Assembly: GCA_015183035.1 (NCBI GenBank)
Contig: JACZZP010000009.1
Coordinates: 1,302,001-1,366,000, forward strand
From: Meloidogyne chitwoodi
Taxonomy: Eukaryota; Nematoda; Chromadorea; Rhabditida; Meloidogynidae
Direction: 5' to 3'
Length of the DNA: 64,000 nt
Shown here piece by piece: positions 34,105 to 47,035 of this stretch (the stretch's first letter is position 1; the number at the start of each line of letters is the position of its first letter). Below the pieces are notes generated by a model. It saw only the letters and a program-made list of their open reading frames with translations, ran no database searches and was not told where the DNA came from. Made by a program: the position numbers and the translations under genes.

Positions 34105-35433
34105 TTATTTTGTTTCATAAAGTTCTTCAATAATTTGTTTATTAGAATTTACATCTTTTGAAAGGTTATAGTAATGAATACTAGCTTGAATATTTTGAAT
34201 ACAACAACTTACACCACCTAATGGACAAATATTACATTTCTTATTTGTTAAAATTAATTGTTTTTTCTTTTTTTCTTTTTCTTGATTTTGATTGCTTAAA
34301 ATATCAATTGGAGATAATAATATTGGACGTAGTAATAATGGCCCTTGTGGATCCGTTGGTGTTGTTTGGGGTATTGGAGTTCTCGGAACTTTTGGTTTTC
34401 TTTGTATAATTATTTCTTAATAAAAAATTATTATTTTTTAATTTTTTTCTGAAATACTAGGTGAATCAATAATATCAGCTAATTCTCCTGCACTGTCAAT
34501 AGTAGAATAATGATGATTTTCTAATAAATATTTACTGTTTTTATTTATTTTAACCAATCGTTTCCCAAGCTTAAATGATTATATTAAAAATTTTTTAAAA
34601 GACTTACTTTATGTGTTGAATTAATTATAAAAATACTTTTATTAAATTGAACATGTTTTTTACAAAGATTTTGTTTAATAATATTATCTTTTTCTATTTG
34701 ATTTAAGTTTTCCTTTGAGGATTTTGACTGACAATTAACACCAATAAAGTTAACTCCAATTTTCTCTCTTAATTTATTTCCAAAACTGATATTGGGAAAA
34801 TTAAAAAATATTAAACTCAAAAATGTAAAAAAACTTTTAAAACTTCTAATAATTAAATTATTATTTTTTAATAATTTAATTTTAAACCTATTTATCCAAA
34901 TTAAAAAAAGTTTTCTATGTTCATCACTTTTTTGACTAGTAAATATCATCTCCATTCGAATAAAAAAATGATTGAAAAATGTGGCACACGATAAAGGATG
35001 TTTACAAAGAGAATCTAATATTGCCTTTTGGCGTAACATATAAAGCCATTTATAAAGCATAATTCGAAATAAAATAATTGAAGTTATTGTTAAGCTAAGA
35101 ATTACTACTCCCAAAGGTTTATTTAAACATAAAATATTTAAATTTACTGACAGTCCAAAATAGAATATTATAGGTGATAACCAAAGAATAATTAAACCAA
35201 GTAATATAATAAAATTCTAAAAAAAATTTTTTAATGTTTCCATAAAAATTCAAAAAAACCGAAAGGAAAATAAATACTCTCAATTTAACTACATTTGTCC
35301 ATTGTTTAAATGCTAAAATAATGCTCATTATTGAAAGGAGTAATATAATTGCATATTTTGAAGAGATAAAATAAAATAAAATTAAAACAAAAATTATCAA
35401 TATTAATCGAATCAAAAGTAAAATTTTAACCAT
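34105..35433 (-). CDS. Unrecognised multipass membrane protein
   Basis: Starts MVKILLLIRLILIIFVLILF at 35433. At least four hydrophobic segments occur in the first 200 residues (including FIILLGLIILWLSPIIFYFG and VVILSLTITSIILF). A loop with HPLSCATFFNHFFIRMEM, a long polar region, and a proline-rich stretch (KVPRTPIPQTTPTDP) follow. The cysteine-containing tail NKKCNICPLGGVSCC ends EELYETK at the stop at 34105. No family was recognised. Exon joins are at about 35219/35180, 34570/34600 and 34415/34450. Confidence 0.6.
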
Positions 35434-35752
35434 TTTGCGAAATTTTGAGTAATTAAAATCGATTCCATCAGATTTAAAAATTTTATTCTTGTAAATATTT
35501 ATATTTAATATTTTATTTATTTTCTATCTCTCCATGGAAACGTGGACTGAAATATAAAAAAAAGAATATAAAAATAATGTCAACCTGAAATTAATAAATA
35601 GGAACGTAAAAATCAAAATCAGGCCTATCAACAAAAAAATAATCATGGATTTCTATTTATAAAATTTATCTATCAAAAATAATGAAAAAGATAAGCAAAG
35701 ATTAAATAAATAAAAAATCAAAGTCAGTGAAAATCTCCAATAATAAAATTAA

Positions 35753-38700
35753 TCAACGATTTTCTTGTTGTTCGTTGAAAATTCCAGCAATTCGCTTAAG
35801 TGTAAATACTTCGAACATATCTCCTAAAATTAAAAAAATAGAAAGATGAAAGCCGAATATTCCTTTTTTAACGTAAATAATGTAAAAGCAAAAACATAAT
35901 AAAATATTCCTTTATATGGAAAAGTTCAGATTATGCTAATTTTTAGTTTAAGCAGCGTTGAGCTACACTTTTCCTGACTAAAAATTAAAAAGTTTATATA
36001 AAACTTACTTTTAAGCTCTTGTATAGGCTGAGGAGTGAAAAAAAAGAATTGAACTTCATTACTATCCTTCGCCATATCTGCCAACATTTCCATAATGTGC
36101 CTACGATTTACCCTTAAAATTAAAATTAAACAAATTAAAAAGATCTAATTACATATCCATAAAAACGTCAAATTCATCCATACAACGAAAAGGTGATTCC
36201 ATACATTTCCATAAGGCCATAATAAAACATGCTGTTGTATATGAACGCTCACCACCACTAAGTCCTTTAAAAACAAAAAAAAATAATCTAAAATAATAAA
36301 AATGTAAAATAAACCTTTTAAGTCCTGTAAAACTTTTCTCTGCAATCGCTGATCTCTTTCGTCAATAGCACCACCTGCTAATGAACAATCCTTTGTTTTA
36401 TGGGTCATTACCTTTTATAAATAATTTACATAAATAATTTAAACATATTTACTTTAATAATTATAGTTCCATCGTCATCATGAACATCCAAACTTGCCTT
36501 ATATCCACGAAAATTCATATGATCTCTAAACCAACATTCCAACTTTCCAGGCAGAGAAGTTCTAATCAAATCAAATCTACATTTACGTGCATTTATCATA
36601 TTTTCTAACATCTGACAAAATTATATAATAAGTTAAAAATAATTTTACCTCGTATCTTGTTGTCCAAATTTTAACTTTTGCTTTAAATTGTTTATATACA
36701 ACCGTGTACTCTTGCAAGTCTTCTGCTGTTGGTACAGGCTCTTTACTAAATAGAAAATAATAAATTTTAATTTAGATTATAAAAAATAACTTTTTTTCCG
36801 CATTTCTGATCTCATTTTGAATAGCATCTATTTGTCTATTTAAATGGACAGTTTCAGGAATCAAGTCAAAGTTAGGTATTCCATTCCCAATTTCAGTACA
36901 AACTTTTATAAGATCTCTATTACTTTCAGCCTCTTCTTGTCTTCTTTTACAAGAATTCCTAATTTTGAAAAATAAAAAATAATTTTAAATTAATAAATTT
37001 TTAACGTTTTATCCTCAATTTGTTTTCCGTATTTAATAATCAAATCATTCGTTCGCTCAGTTATTTTATCACATTCCTCCAATCCATTCTGAATTTTTCC
37101 CAGTTGAAGATGACAACTTTCTATATCAGCCTAAATAATTAAAATATTAACAATTAATTAAAAGTCAAAGTAACCTGTATTTGATTATATGCATTTTTAA
37201 GATGATCAGCTCTTTTTTGAGCAGCTTCAATTTTGCTTTCAGTTTCAGTAATTTTTTCAGATTTTTCTAAAAGTAACTTTTCCAGCTCAGTTAATTTGTC
37301 ATGTAAAATTTTCCTTTCTCCCTCATTTTCTTTAATTGAATTTCTCTAAATATAAAAAGTTAAAATTATAAAAAAAATAAAACCAAATTAGTAATTTTGT
37401 TTTCACTTAATGACATATCATCTAATTTATTTAATTTTTCTTCAATCTCATATTTTTTTTCATTCAACCCATTTAATCTTTCCTCGGTCTGATTTTTCTT
37501 TTGACGTAAAGCAGTAAGTTCACCCTCAAATTCTTGGAATGAAAACTTTGACTAAAAATTTATAAAATTTTTATTGATTATTTTAATAAACATTACCTCT
37601 TGAAGTTCTGCAATTCTTTGTTTTATCATATTCATTACTTGTTCCAACTGTTCATTAAAATCGTTCAAATTACATGACATAAAATTGTTGTCCAAAACAC
37701 GTGATTTGAAGTTCATAGTACCGCGAAAATATTGATAAGGTCGAGATCCCCTTTGTGGATTAACTTCACTACAGGCCAAAGTTATAGCTTTGAATGCATT
37801 CATTGGAGGCTTAAAATTATATATTTTCTAAAATAAAGCTAGAGGATTTATTTTTAACATCTTTTCAAGAGTTGGCAATAGTTGAGGGTTTAAAATAGGA
37901 TTGCTTTATTTTTGGAATAAGATATATAAAAATATTGTAAATTTAACCTTTGGATACATAACATTACGTGCATCAATGTCCTTTTCGAAAAGAAGAACAC
38001 TTTCGGCACGAACCTTGTCGAGTATATAATTAAAAACAGTAGGATTATCAACTTCCAAAATACGAGCAATTGTAGGAAATTCCATAGGTGGTTCTCTTCC
38101 ATATAAATCGTATTTTTGATCAATAAATCTGTTAAATAAAGTACATTAATTTTAATTAAAAATATTAATAATCACTCTGTTGTGATAACATTTGGCTTTT
38201 TTATTTGAATTGAACTACATATGCCATCAAGAGCCTTTCTATCGGCAGAAGAATCACACAAAAATGTTCCAAGCATGTTCCGTAAACAATATTCAATTGG
38301 ACTTGCCCATTTTTTATCTTTTAATTTTATATAATTTCCAATAGGTCCAATCGGCCGTTTTTTGAATAGCTGAATATTGCTATCAATAAGTTCAATCAAA
38401 CGAGGCACATCTCTTCCAAAAATTGCGAGTTTATCAACTTTCGACTGTTCAAATAAAGTTTTTTCATCAACAATGCGTGTTTTCCTCTGTTCTAATAGAG
38501 CATATTGATTTGATTTTTCCTAAAATAAAAGTGAATATTAAATTGAGGTTGTGACGAAAAAATCTATAGTGCCCCATATCCATAAAAATTTTCAAATAAA
38601 AAACTTACCTTTAAATTAGTTCTAAGAGTTTGATAACTAGCTTCAGCTAAACTCAACTCCTTGAAGAGTGATTCTCGTTTTAACTCGGTTGTTTTCATCT

Positions 38701-40540
38701 GATCAACCACGTTAGACAAATCTTCACTCAGTTTATTTTTGTCAGTCTCTACGTCATTACCAGAACTAAAAATTAAATACAAATAAATAAAAAAATACAC
38801 AACCTGACTAACAAATCATGAAGATCTTTATTTGCTTTTTGTAGTTGAGTTTCAAGTAACTGTAAATTCCATCGTTTTCGTTTTATTTTTTCACTCAAGT
38901 CATGGTGATCAAAATTAAGTTCACGTGCCCTTCTTTTTTCCTCATTAAGTTTTTCATTATGTGCTCTACATCTAGAAGAGGCAGTATCAAGATCATTCTC
39001 AAAAGTTCTCTGTTTTTTATTAGTTTCATCAAGTTTGTTCTATAAAAACATAAGAATTTAAGATAAAATGAAACATACAATAAGTTCATTTTTTTCATTT
39101 AATTTATCCTCTTTCTTTTTTTCAGTAGTTTGTAGATTCTTTTTGAGTGCTTCTATCTCCTGTTATTTTATTTTAAAGAACAAAAAGAATCAAATCATAC
39201 AGCTTCTCCATCCCTTACAGGCGCCCAAAGTTGATACCAGTAAAGCCTCTGAATTTCAGATTTCTTGTTATTGAGCTGATTTACAGCATCATAACGTGCC
39301 TTCATTTGTAAAAATTTTGACTCTTTGGCAGTTTTTTCCTTATCCATTGATCCGATAACTCTAGTCAATTCTTCAAAAAGAGAGTCAATATTACGAAATA
39401 AATCTTCGGCTCCATCCATTTCTGAACTCTTTTTGTACAACTAAAAATTTCTTTAAAAATTAAAATTTTATAAAATTTACTTCATAAAGTCTTTGTGGCT
39501 TCATTGATTGTAGGAATTGACGTGCTCGATCCTGTGAAAGCCACGAAAGAGGATTTTCCAAATCAATATTGAACTGTTGAAGTATCAGATCAAGTTCGCG
39601 CCTATAATTTCTCTTCACAACAACTTCCTCTTTTCCATCATGAGATAAACGAGTTCTGATAATGATATTCGAAGTTTTCGATGTAATACGACGTTCAATA
39701 ATTATCACATCCCCATAATCAGGTATCATATTTGGGCCTTCATTTGAAATATGAATCCGAATCAATGAATAACTGTAAAAATGAACTAATGACCTATTAA
39801 CTTAAAAAAATTTCAAAGCTATCCAAATAATTAATCTTATTGTTAAAATGTTTCAAAAGCTGAATCTTACTTTTCATTCTCCTTAATGTAATCATTAATG
39901 CGTTTTCCCCGTTCATTGGATCGACCAGCCCCTCCAAGCCCAATATTTAAAGCGGCAAACAATGCACTCTTTCCACTTCCATTTGGACCGATAATATAAG
40001 AACAATTATATTTGTCAATATCAAAATTCAGCTGAAAAAATATACAACACAGATAATTTAATCGTTAATCCAAAAGAAATGTTGATTCTCCGAAAATTGT
40101 TTATAAATCATCAAAGTAAATTTTCTAAAGTAAAAATGCGCTGTTACGAATCTGGAATCAATTTTAAGTATGCAGAATCACGAACCTAGATTTAAACAGC
40201 ACGCACACCGATTTTTTACTATTTTCGGAGCTTATTTTCTTAACAACAAATTAAAATTACAAAATCTAAATGTCATAAAATGTTTTTTCGGAGAACCCGC
40301 AATTCTGTGATTACTGGTTAACCTACTGTTAGACTTGAATGACACATAAAATTCTCCAATTCAATACAAGTTATTTTCCCAGCAACTAAAATATGTAAAT
40401 AATTTTAATTAAATGCAAAATATTAAATTGATTTCTTTACCTTGTGGCATTATTGCTGTTTTCTTCTTGATTGAATGCATATCATCATTCTCTGATTGAG
40501 AGGAATCGAAGCCTCTCTTTTTAGGAACATTCATATTCAT
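35753..40540 (-). CDS. smc-6: SMC6 subunit of the SMC5/6 complex
   Basis: Starts [19 protein letters not shown] at 40540. Walker A is [20 protein letters not shown] (about 39990), followed by NDYIKENE and the conserved [11 protein letters not shown] block (39540). Long coiled coil runs 39440-38450, the hinge with [12 protein letters not shown] lies at about 38350, and coiled coil returns to about 36650. The signature [18 protein letters not shown] and the Walker B/D-loop [16 protein letters not shown] lie at 36270-36110, and the stop is at 35753. CMDEFDVxMDMVNRR is characteristic of SMC6 rather than SMC5. The complex acts in DNA repair and sister-chromatid resolution, largely in the germline of nematodes (family knowledge). 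More than 15 introns are seen. Confidence 0.92.
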
Positions 40541-41089
40541 TAATTCGTAATATACTAAAAAATATTATATATTAAAAAATAAAAACATTTTAGAATTAAA
40601 AAATTCAAAACGACAAAAGGAGCCATTTCAGAGCTCACAAAAGTCAATATGGAAAAAATCAAAATTTATTCGAAAGTTTTGCGAATTCATATCTAGCATA
40701 AATATGGGAAAAATAAAACAGAAAATATATAATAAATACGAAGTAACATAACAAAGTAAACTGTTAGAATATTAACAATTAGTAAAACTGTTAAGCATCA
40801 TGACGATCCGTGTTATAGTGTTTCCTGCAGTGAGCATTACAAACAGTTAATTCATCATTTTTACAAATAAAATATCCTCTTTTCAAAATTGAGAATATCT
40901 GAATTTTTTTTTATTATTTTTGATAAAAAGTTGTTAAGTAAGTTGATTCAAATCAAATTAAAAATTCGAATAATGAACCCCAATATATGTACGTATAAAA
41001 GAATGATGTTAAAAACTTTTTGATAGATAAAAATTTTATTGAAATATTTACATATTTACAGTATAAACACGTAGCTAGGAAAGCCGAAA
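40541..41089. other. Intergenic, nothing recognised
   Basis: AT-rich spacer between the SMC6 start and the end of the CK1/TTBK-like kinase gene. No repeat or open frame is supported. Confidence 0.5.
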
Positions 41090-43406
41090 TCAAAAAAGAA
41101 AAATTAGAAGAGATTTCTAATATATATACATGCTGTATTATTATACATATAACATAAATATACCTCATCATAGAAACGTATTTCGAAAACTTCAGGCGTT
41201 TTTAACCATTTAAGAATTAATTTGAAGATTGTACTCATCACGCAATCATATTTCTGTGCACTAAAATAATAAACGCAATACTCAAACTTTTTGAACCAAT
41301 ATTTAAAGTCCAAAAATACCAATATATTTGTCCAGTTTTCTGCATCCTTTGTTTTGCCAATCTTAAATAAAATTAGTAGATCAAATATTTTTTATTCGAA
41401 CACAAGCTAAAATAAGTTTATATATTTTAGGGTCCACCCCTGAATATCAACACCCTGAATATCAACTTACCCTGACAATGAATATCAACTACTTTTTGAT
41501 CACATATTTTTTTCTTTCTGGCACAAACTTGGACCTATTGGGAGCGTTTTATTATTTTTTATTTTTGAGCCCATGGCTTGTTGGTCTTAACACAAACTTG
41601 GACCTATTGGGGGTGTTTTATTACTTCAGTGGTAACATTCGACTTAGATCGTCGATACAAATCGCTTGTTGTCTTTTGATAAGAAATTTTACCACTAGTA
41701 TACTATACTAAAGCCGAAAGAAAAAATGTGTTGATCAAAAAGTAGTTGATATTCAGGGTCAGTTGATATGTAGGGTGACGATATTCATGGTGTTGATATT
41801 CAGGGGTGATCTCATATTTTTTCAAACATTTTAAATAAGAATACAATAAACCTGATCCAATTATATTTGTCACTGAAATTTTCATTAGATACTCTAAATT
41901 CAGGATCTGGCGTAAACCTATTCCTGATAAATAGAATATGTATAAAAAGTGGACTGGAACTTTTTTTAAATTAATAAATACCATGGGATTTCGCTACAGA
42001 AAATGTTGTACAAGCAGTAGAACCATCCTAAATATTTAAGTATATAAAAGTATTTATTTAATGAACCTTCAACATCATCAACAGGATAAGATGGCTAAAT
42101 TATGTACATTTTTCAAATAACAAAAAGAAATACCCTAGATCCATTCATTTGGACCAAAGGAGCATATTCGGTTGTACCATGTCCTTTGTTAGAATTTCGA
42201 ACAGTTAATTTACGAGTTTCAAGATCGATGTATTTTTGAGATAATTCAAAGTCATAAATACAAAACTTGAGTCTGTGGTCCTTAGTAATATGGACACCAA
42301 AGTTATCCATTTTGACATCTCTTGAGACAAAGCCAAGTAAATGAAGCTCCTTCAAAGCAAGAAGTGTCTGCAAAATTAAAATAATTTAATCCCCTGGAGA
42401 CTGTTTCTGTAAACGAAATTTTGAAAATTTCTCAAATGACAGAGGGGAAATACAACGACATATAATGGTAATAGTAGCGATTATAGTCCACCTTTTTTGT
42501 TTTTCTCTTTTTTCCTTTGAGCAGTCACCAAACGCAATTTTAATCTCTTGGGTGTTGCTCTAGCCAAGCATCAAAATCATTGTCGCTCAATTTCAGTTTT
42601 TCATAAAGATCGATAAATGAAAAAGCTTTAAGTTGTTTCATATTTTTTGAATAATAATTGAGTAAATGACTATTTTCTATCGGTCATTCTCATTTAAACA
42701 CACAAGAGATAAAAATTTTGGTGATTGCTCAACGAAAAAAAAAAGGAGGAAAATAAAAAAAGGTGGACTATAAACGCTATTACATATTTGTCAAAATGTC
42801 GTATTTCGAGTTTAGAATTAAAAGCTCAAGGTAAAATTTAAATTCTGCTAAATTTACTGGTTAAAGCATTCAATACTCATAGGTATTTGCACAAATATTA
42901 TATGTTAAAATAACCATCGCAATGTTGTAACTTTACCTCCCGAGCTGCTTTAAATTTCATTGCTTCAGTCAAACCAGGTACTCGTCTCATCCATGCGTTA
43001 ACATCCCGCAAGTTGTTATACCTTTAAGACTAAAATAAAATTTATTTTCAACATTTAAAACCGTGTCATAATGTAACATTTATGTTGCTTATTACTATGA
43101 CTACGCAAGATTTCAGGGAGTTCGCCAAAGTCAAGTAGGTTCTGTATACGATTGAACTTATTGCTAGTGTCCTTTTCACACTGTTTCTTCATTGTTTGGT
43201 AGACTTTCATCTTAAAATTTATTTTAAAAGGAATTTGGGATAACTACCTCATTCCGCCATGCTGCTTCGGGCGAAATTTTCAATGCAAAAAATTCGGAAC
43301 CAGAATTGTGAACAAATACTGTTGATCTATCACCAATATGAATAGGTCTACTATCTAAATTTGTAGGTAGCGAAGGAAACACTGACATTATTAATTCTTG
43401 ACGCAT
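41090..43406 (-). CDS. Divergent CK1/tau-tubulin-kinase-like protein kinase
   Basis: Starts MRQELIMSVFPSLPTNL at 43406. Exons lie near 43406-43245, 43212-43080, 43020-42944, 42369-42135, 42103-42076, 42030-41986, 41925-41852, 41361-41321, 41261-41165 and 41113-41090. The N-lobe has EFFALKISPEAAWRNE. The catalytic loop is SRDVKMDNFGV, the metal-loop equivalent is IYDFELSQ (DFE rather than DFG), and the activation segment is GTTEYAPL. Next come DDVEGWFYCLYNIFCSEIPW and a helical end. This order is that of the CK1/TTBK families that are greatly expanded in nematodes, often with sperm expression. The glycine-rich loop is not recognisable. Two introns are enlarged by inserted MITEs. Confidence 0.75.
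41429..41815. mobile_element. MITE of about 387 bp in a kinase intron
   Basis: Inverted arms share CACCCCTGAATATCAACACC. They continue with ATATCAACTACTTTTTGATCA, which is present on both sides. Flanks are ATATTTTA and ATATTTTT, suggesting an 8-bp duplication with one mismatch. It lies within intron 41362-41851 and contains TTGGACCTATTGGG repeats in the loop. Confidence 0.7.
42463..42790. mobile_element. MITE of about 330 bp in a kinase intron, with transposase-like N-terminal fragment
   Basis: Inverted arms of about 65 bp share ATAGTCCACCTTTTTT and complement, TGAGCAGTCACC/GGTGATTGCTCA, and the T-rich stretch. Within the loop on the minus strand an ATG near 42640 opens a 33-codon frame (FIDLYEKLKLSDNDFDAWL) ending in a stop. 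It looks like the first residues of a transposase, in the style of the fragment at 16378, but the match is too short to assign a family. Exact ends and target duplication are unclear. Confidence 0.55.
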
Positions 43407-44119
43407 TAAATTTGAAAAATTATTATATAGGTAAATATAATATAGTAAAAGCTACTCTGTAAATATAATCAATGCAAACATAAATTAAGTTGTAGTTCAA
43501 TATAGAATCTTATTTTATTTAAAAATTTTCAAATTAAATAAATATTTGCGTTAAAAAAATGCATTGAAAAATTAATTGTAATTTAACTTCGAAGCAAGAC
43601 AATTAGCGCTACCACTTAGGCGCGCCGATTAGACGCGAAGACAATTAGCGAGGAGGAGTATTACGTTAATTTTTGTTTTTCCCGTGTTTTGTGACTTTTT
43701 CTAGTTTCAGACACTACAATAAAAGCCTTCATTTTTTTTAAATAAGAGTGAGATTTAAACCTACGGTACAATTGAGTCAGAAGATAATATACCTATAAAC
43801 TAATTGTAATTAATAAATACATCTCTCATTATTCAATTCGTTAAACAACTTAAAAGGACAAATTTAAAAAAGTTAATTCAGAAATAATTACAAAAAATAA
43901 TAAATTAGAACGTTAAAAGGAACTCGCCAAAAACACGTTCTTCATTAAGTCTATAAATATGGTGTCCTATTTACTTTTAAATTTATTTAAATAATACCCA
44001 TTGTCATATTTTACGAGATATTCTAACTTAAGTAACTTTAAATATTAAAAATTAGTGTTATTATATTTTTAAAAATTTCTTTTACAATTAAATATCTCTT
44101 TCGTATATTTATTTATAAA
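43407..44119. other. Divergent intergenic region
   Basis: AT-rich, with one GC patch at 43600-43660 containing GGCGCGCCGATTAGACGC. A related word (CGCCGATTAGGCGC) occurs at 5787 near the first transposon island. It should contain both promoters. No gene is seen. Confidence 0.5.
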
Positions 44120-44641
44120 ATGTATTATTTTAATATAAAACTTCAAAATTTATTCTTCATTTTAATATTCCTTTTCTTTTTATTTGATAATTGGTCAAAT
44201 TATTTATCAGCAAATGCTAAGGGAATTACCAGACCTTCATTTCCATCACATATTCCCCGAACTTTTTCAAATTTGAGATTTAAGTCTAATCCAGTTATTT
44301 CTCGTGGTCGTCCAAATACAAAAAATGCAGCAGTAGTTCATCGAAATTTTGGGGTTAGAGGAAGGAATTTACTCTTATCAGGACATAGGTAAATTTATTG
44401 TCGAAAAGCAAGTTTATTTAAAATAGAAAATCTTTAAAGAAATAAAAATTTAATAATTTTTAAATATTTTGGAAGTTAAAGGCTTGTTATTTATTTTCAA
44501 ACATAAATTATATTTTGTAGGAAGGCTCCTGCACATTTGCGAGCTCCTGCTGCTCCTTTGTTCGTACATAAACCACCAGCAAGTATTGCGAATATTCCAT
44601 TAAATTTAATATTTACTCCTGGAGCTCCTGGGACTGGATAA
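44120..44641 (+). CDS. Small secreted protein ending in PGAPGTG
   Basis: Two exons: 44120-44389 and 44521-44641. The signal peptide is LFFILIFLFFLFDNWSNYLS. The mature part is basic and proline/serine-rich (NPVISRGRPNTKNAAVVHRN, GVRGRNLLLSGHRKAPAH). It ends NLIFTPGAPGTG. The neighbour at 45379-45915 is on the same strand, also secreted, and ends LPPGAPGTEGDS, so the two look like tandem paralogues or members of one family. Function is unknown. Confidence 0.7.
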
Positions 44642-45378
44642 AAGAAAATTTAAATTTTATTAGATTGTTTTTATATCCAAAATATTTCTAATTTTATTTA
44701 AAACACATTTTATCATTTATTTATAATAAATATTAAAAGTAGATAAACTAGTAACTTTATTGAAAATATAGCTACAAAAGATTGGTTATATTTCTCACCG
44801 TATTTAGGAAATTCATAAATCTAGAAGGAATATTGATTAATTAGCTTAGATATGCCTTAAGCTATAATTTCTTTGAATTAATTGAACAATGATTATATAA
44901 TTTTATATATTTAATAATATTTAATCATTTAAATAAAATATATTTTTCAATTAATTAATTTTTTTTTAATTTTGTGAACGTAATAACGAAAGTTAACTGG
45001 TTTTTAAAATTAATTAATTAACGCCTAATATTAATCAAAATATTTGTTTAAGAACTTTCACAATCTTTTGCGAATTAACTTCGATTTTTCAATCATCATC
45101 TTTTGATAAATATATTTAAATTAAATTATTTGTTTTATTCTTTTTTTATTATTAAAATAATAATGGATAAAAATTAAATTAGTAATTAAATTAATAAAAT
45201 TGGCATATTTTTATTAGAAAAAATTAAAAAAAAAAGCTAATTGTAAGTAAATTAATTCGCCGAATTAATTTAATTTTTTATTCTTCAATTTGATTTATTT
45301 ATATTTTTTCCTTTAAATTTACAGAAAATAATTATAAAATATTTTAATTTTAATATTTATTTAGAAAATTTAAAAATA
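44642..45378. other. AT-rich spacer
   Basis: Spacer between the two PGAPGT-ending secreted proteins. Only A/T-rich sequence is seen. Confidence 0.5.
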
Positions 45379-45743
45379 ATGAATTCTTTAAATTTTTCTT
45401 TTTTTGTATTATTTTTAATATTTGGTCAATGTTATTCCCGTTATGGATATTTTGGTGGATATCATGAAAATAATAATTGTTATAATTTTAAAAAATTATT
45501 ATTTTAATTATTATTTTTAGATAATAATAATAATCAGCCAATATCTCCTCCTAATAATTATTATGGAAGTAGACAACAACAACAACAAGGAGGTTGGAGT
45601 CAATCTAATAATAATAGAAGAGATATAATAAATAAATTTATAAAAAATATAATTTAAACATAAATATTTTTTTAAATTTTAGATTTAAATCAACAATATT
45701 ATCAGCCAGGTAATAATAATGGTGATAATGTTGAAGACAATCA

Positions 45744-45774
<31 letters not shown>

Positions 45775-45915
45775 TCACCACAACCACAGACTCGAAACAG
45801 TGATTCTCAATTTACAGTTATTTTTTTTAATTTTTTTGTTTTTATTTTTTTCTAAAATATGTATTTAAAGATTCCTTTACCACCTGGAGCACCAGGAACA
45901 GAAGGAGATTCATAA
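45379..45915 (+). CDS. Small secreted N/Q-rich protein ending in PPGAPGTEGDS
   Basis: Exons: 45379-45478, 45521 to about 45595, 45683-45816 and 45871-45915. The signal peptide is MNSLNFSFFVLFLIFGQCYS. It is followed by RYGYFGGYHENN, asparagine- and glutamine-rich repeats including a CAA run (QQQQQQQQPSPQPQ), and the C-terminal IPLPPGAPGTEGDS. The second donor (GGA|GTCAAT near 45596) was chosen because it alone keeps the frame open. The N/Q runs fit a secreted structural or low-complexity protein. Function is unknown. Confidence 0.6.
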
Positions 45916-47035
45916 AAAAATTACAGCGACAACTTAGCTTATATTTTATTAAACTACAATTTTTGTTTTTATATTATTTTAAAGATTATGAATAAAATTA
46001 AAATTATTTTTAATTATCTTTAACGTTAATAAATAAAAAAATATTAAAAAAATAAAATGATTTTATTATCAGACCTTTATTTATTAAAAATACTATTTTT
46101 AAGTACATAAATTAAAAATATTTTCGGAAAAAAATAAAAAAGAAAAAGCTTAATTTTTATAATTTGATGAATTTTTTAAAGAGAAAATTAAATATTTTTA
46201 AAGTCTTTTTAAAATAAAAAAATAGTTTCTCTAAAGAATTTTATGAAATTCACGTGAATTCTGCTACTCTTTTTTGCTTACAAATATTATAAAATGGATT
46301 AGTTATATTTATATATCTTTCTCTTTCTCTAACTTTTTATTTTCTTTTTTTTAAATGTCTGAAAATGTTTTTATATTTTTGTTGAATACAATTAGTTTAG
46401 AATAAATATATTTACTTTTATTTGTTTATATCTAAGAATGAGGAAGTTTCTTTTTTTTTTAATTAAATAAATAAATAAAATTGTTAGTTATAAATATCAA
46501 AATAATTAAAAATTAAATCTTTTTTAATTTTCTTTTTTCTTTAAAATAGATTTTTAAATAATAAATATATTACTTTTTAATTAATTTATATTTATAGTAA
46601 CTAAAACATTTTTTTAAATCTAATTTTTAATCTTTTTTTCTTTGTTTTGTTATCAATTAATTAACTTCTAGAAAAATAAAAAAATTAATTAAAAAATTCT
46701 CAATTTAATTTTACTATTTTTATTTATTAATTATGTAGCATAAAAATTGAATTACTTTTTTTAAATTATTTATTAAAGGAATTAATTAATAAAAAAAATT
46801 TCTATTTTATTTGTTTTTTAAATATAAATAACAAACAATAAAAAACAAATTTAAATATTAATTGTAAACAAAAACAACAAAAAAGATGCCACAAAGCACA
46901 ATTAGTAGGTTGGTATATTTATTAAATTAATTATATAAATATATTATAGCTATTTTTATATTATTTTAAAAAAATCTTTTGACATATCCTAAAATAAATA
47001 TATTTTTTTATTTAATAAAATTGTGATTAATTTGT
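45916..47035. other. AT-rich intergenic region
   Basis: Nothing but A/T-rich sequence between the second PGAPGT protein and the transposon at 47036. Confidence 0.5.
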
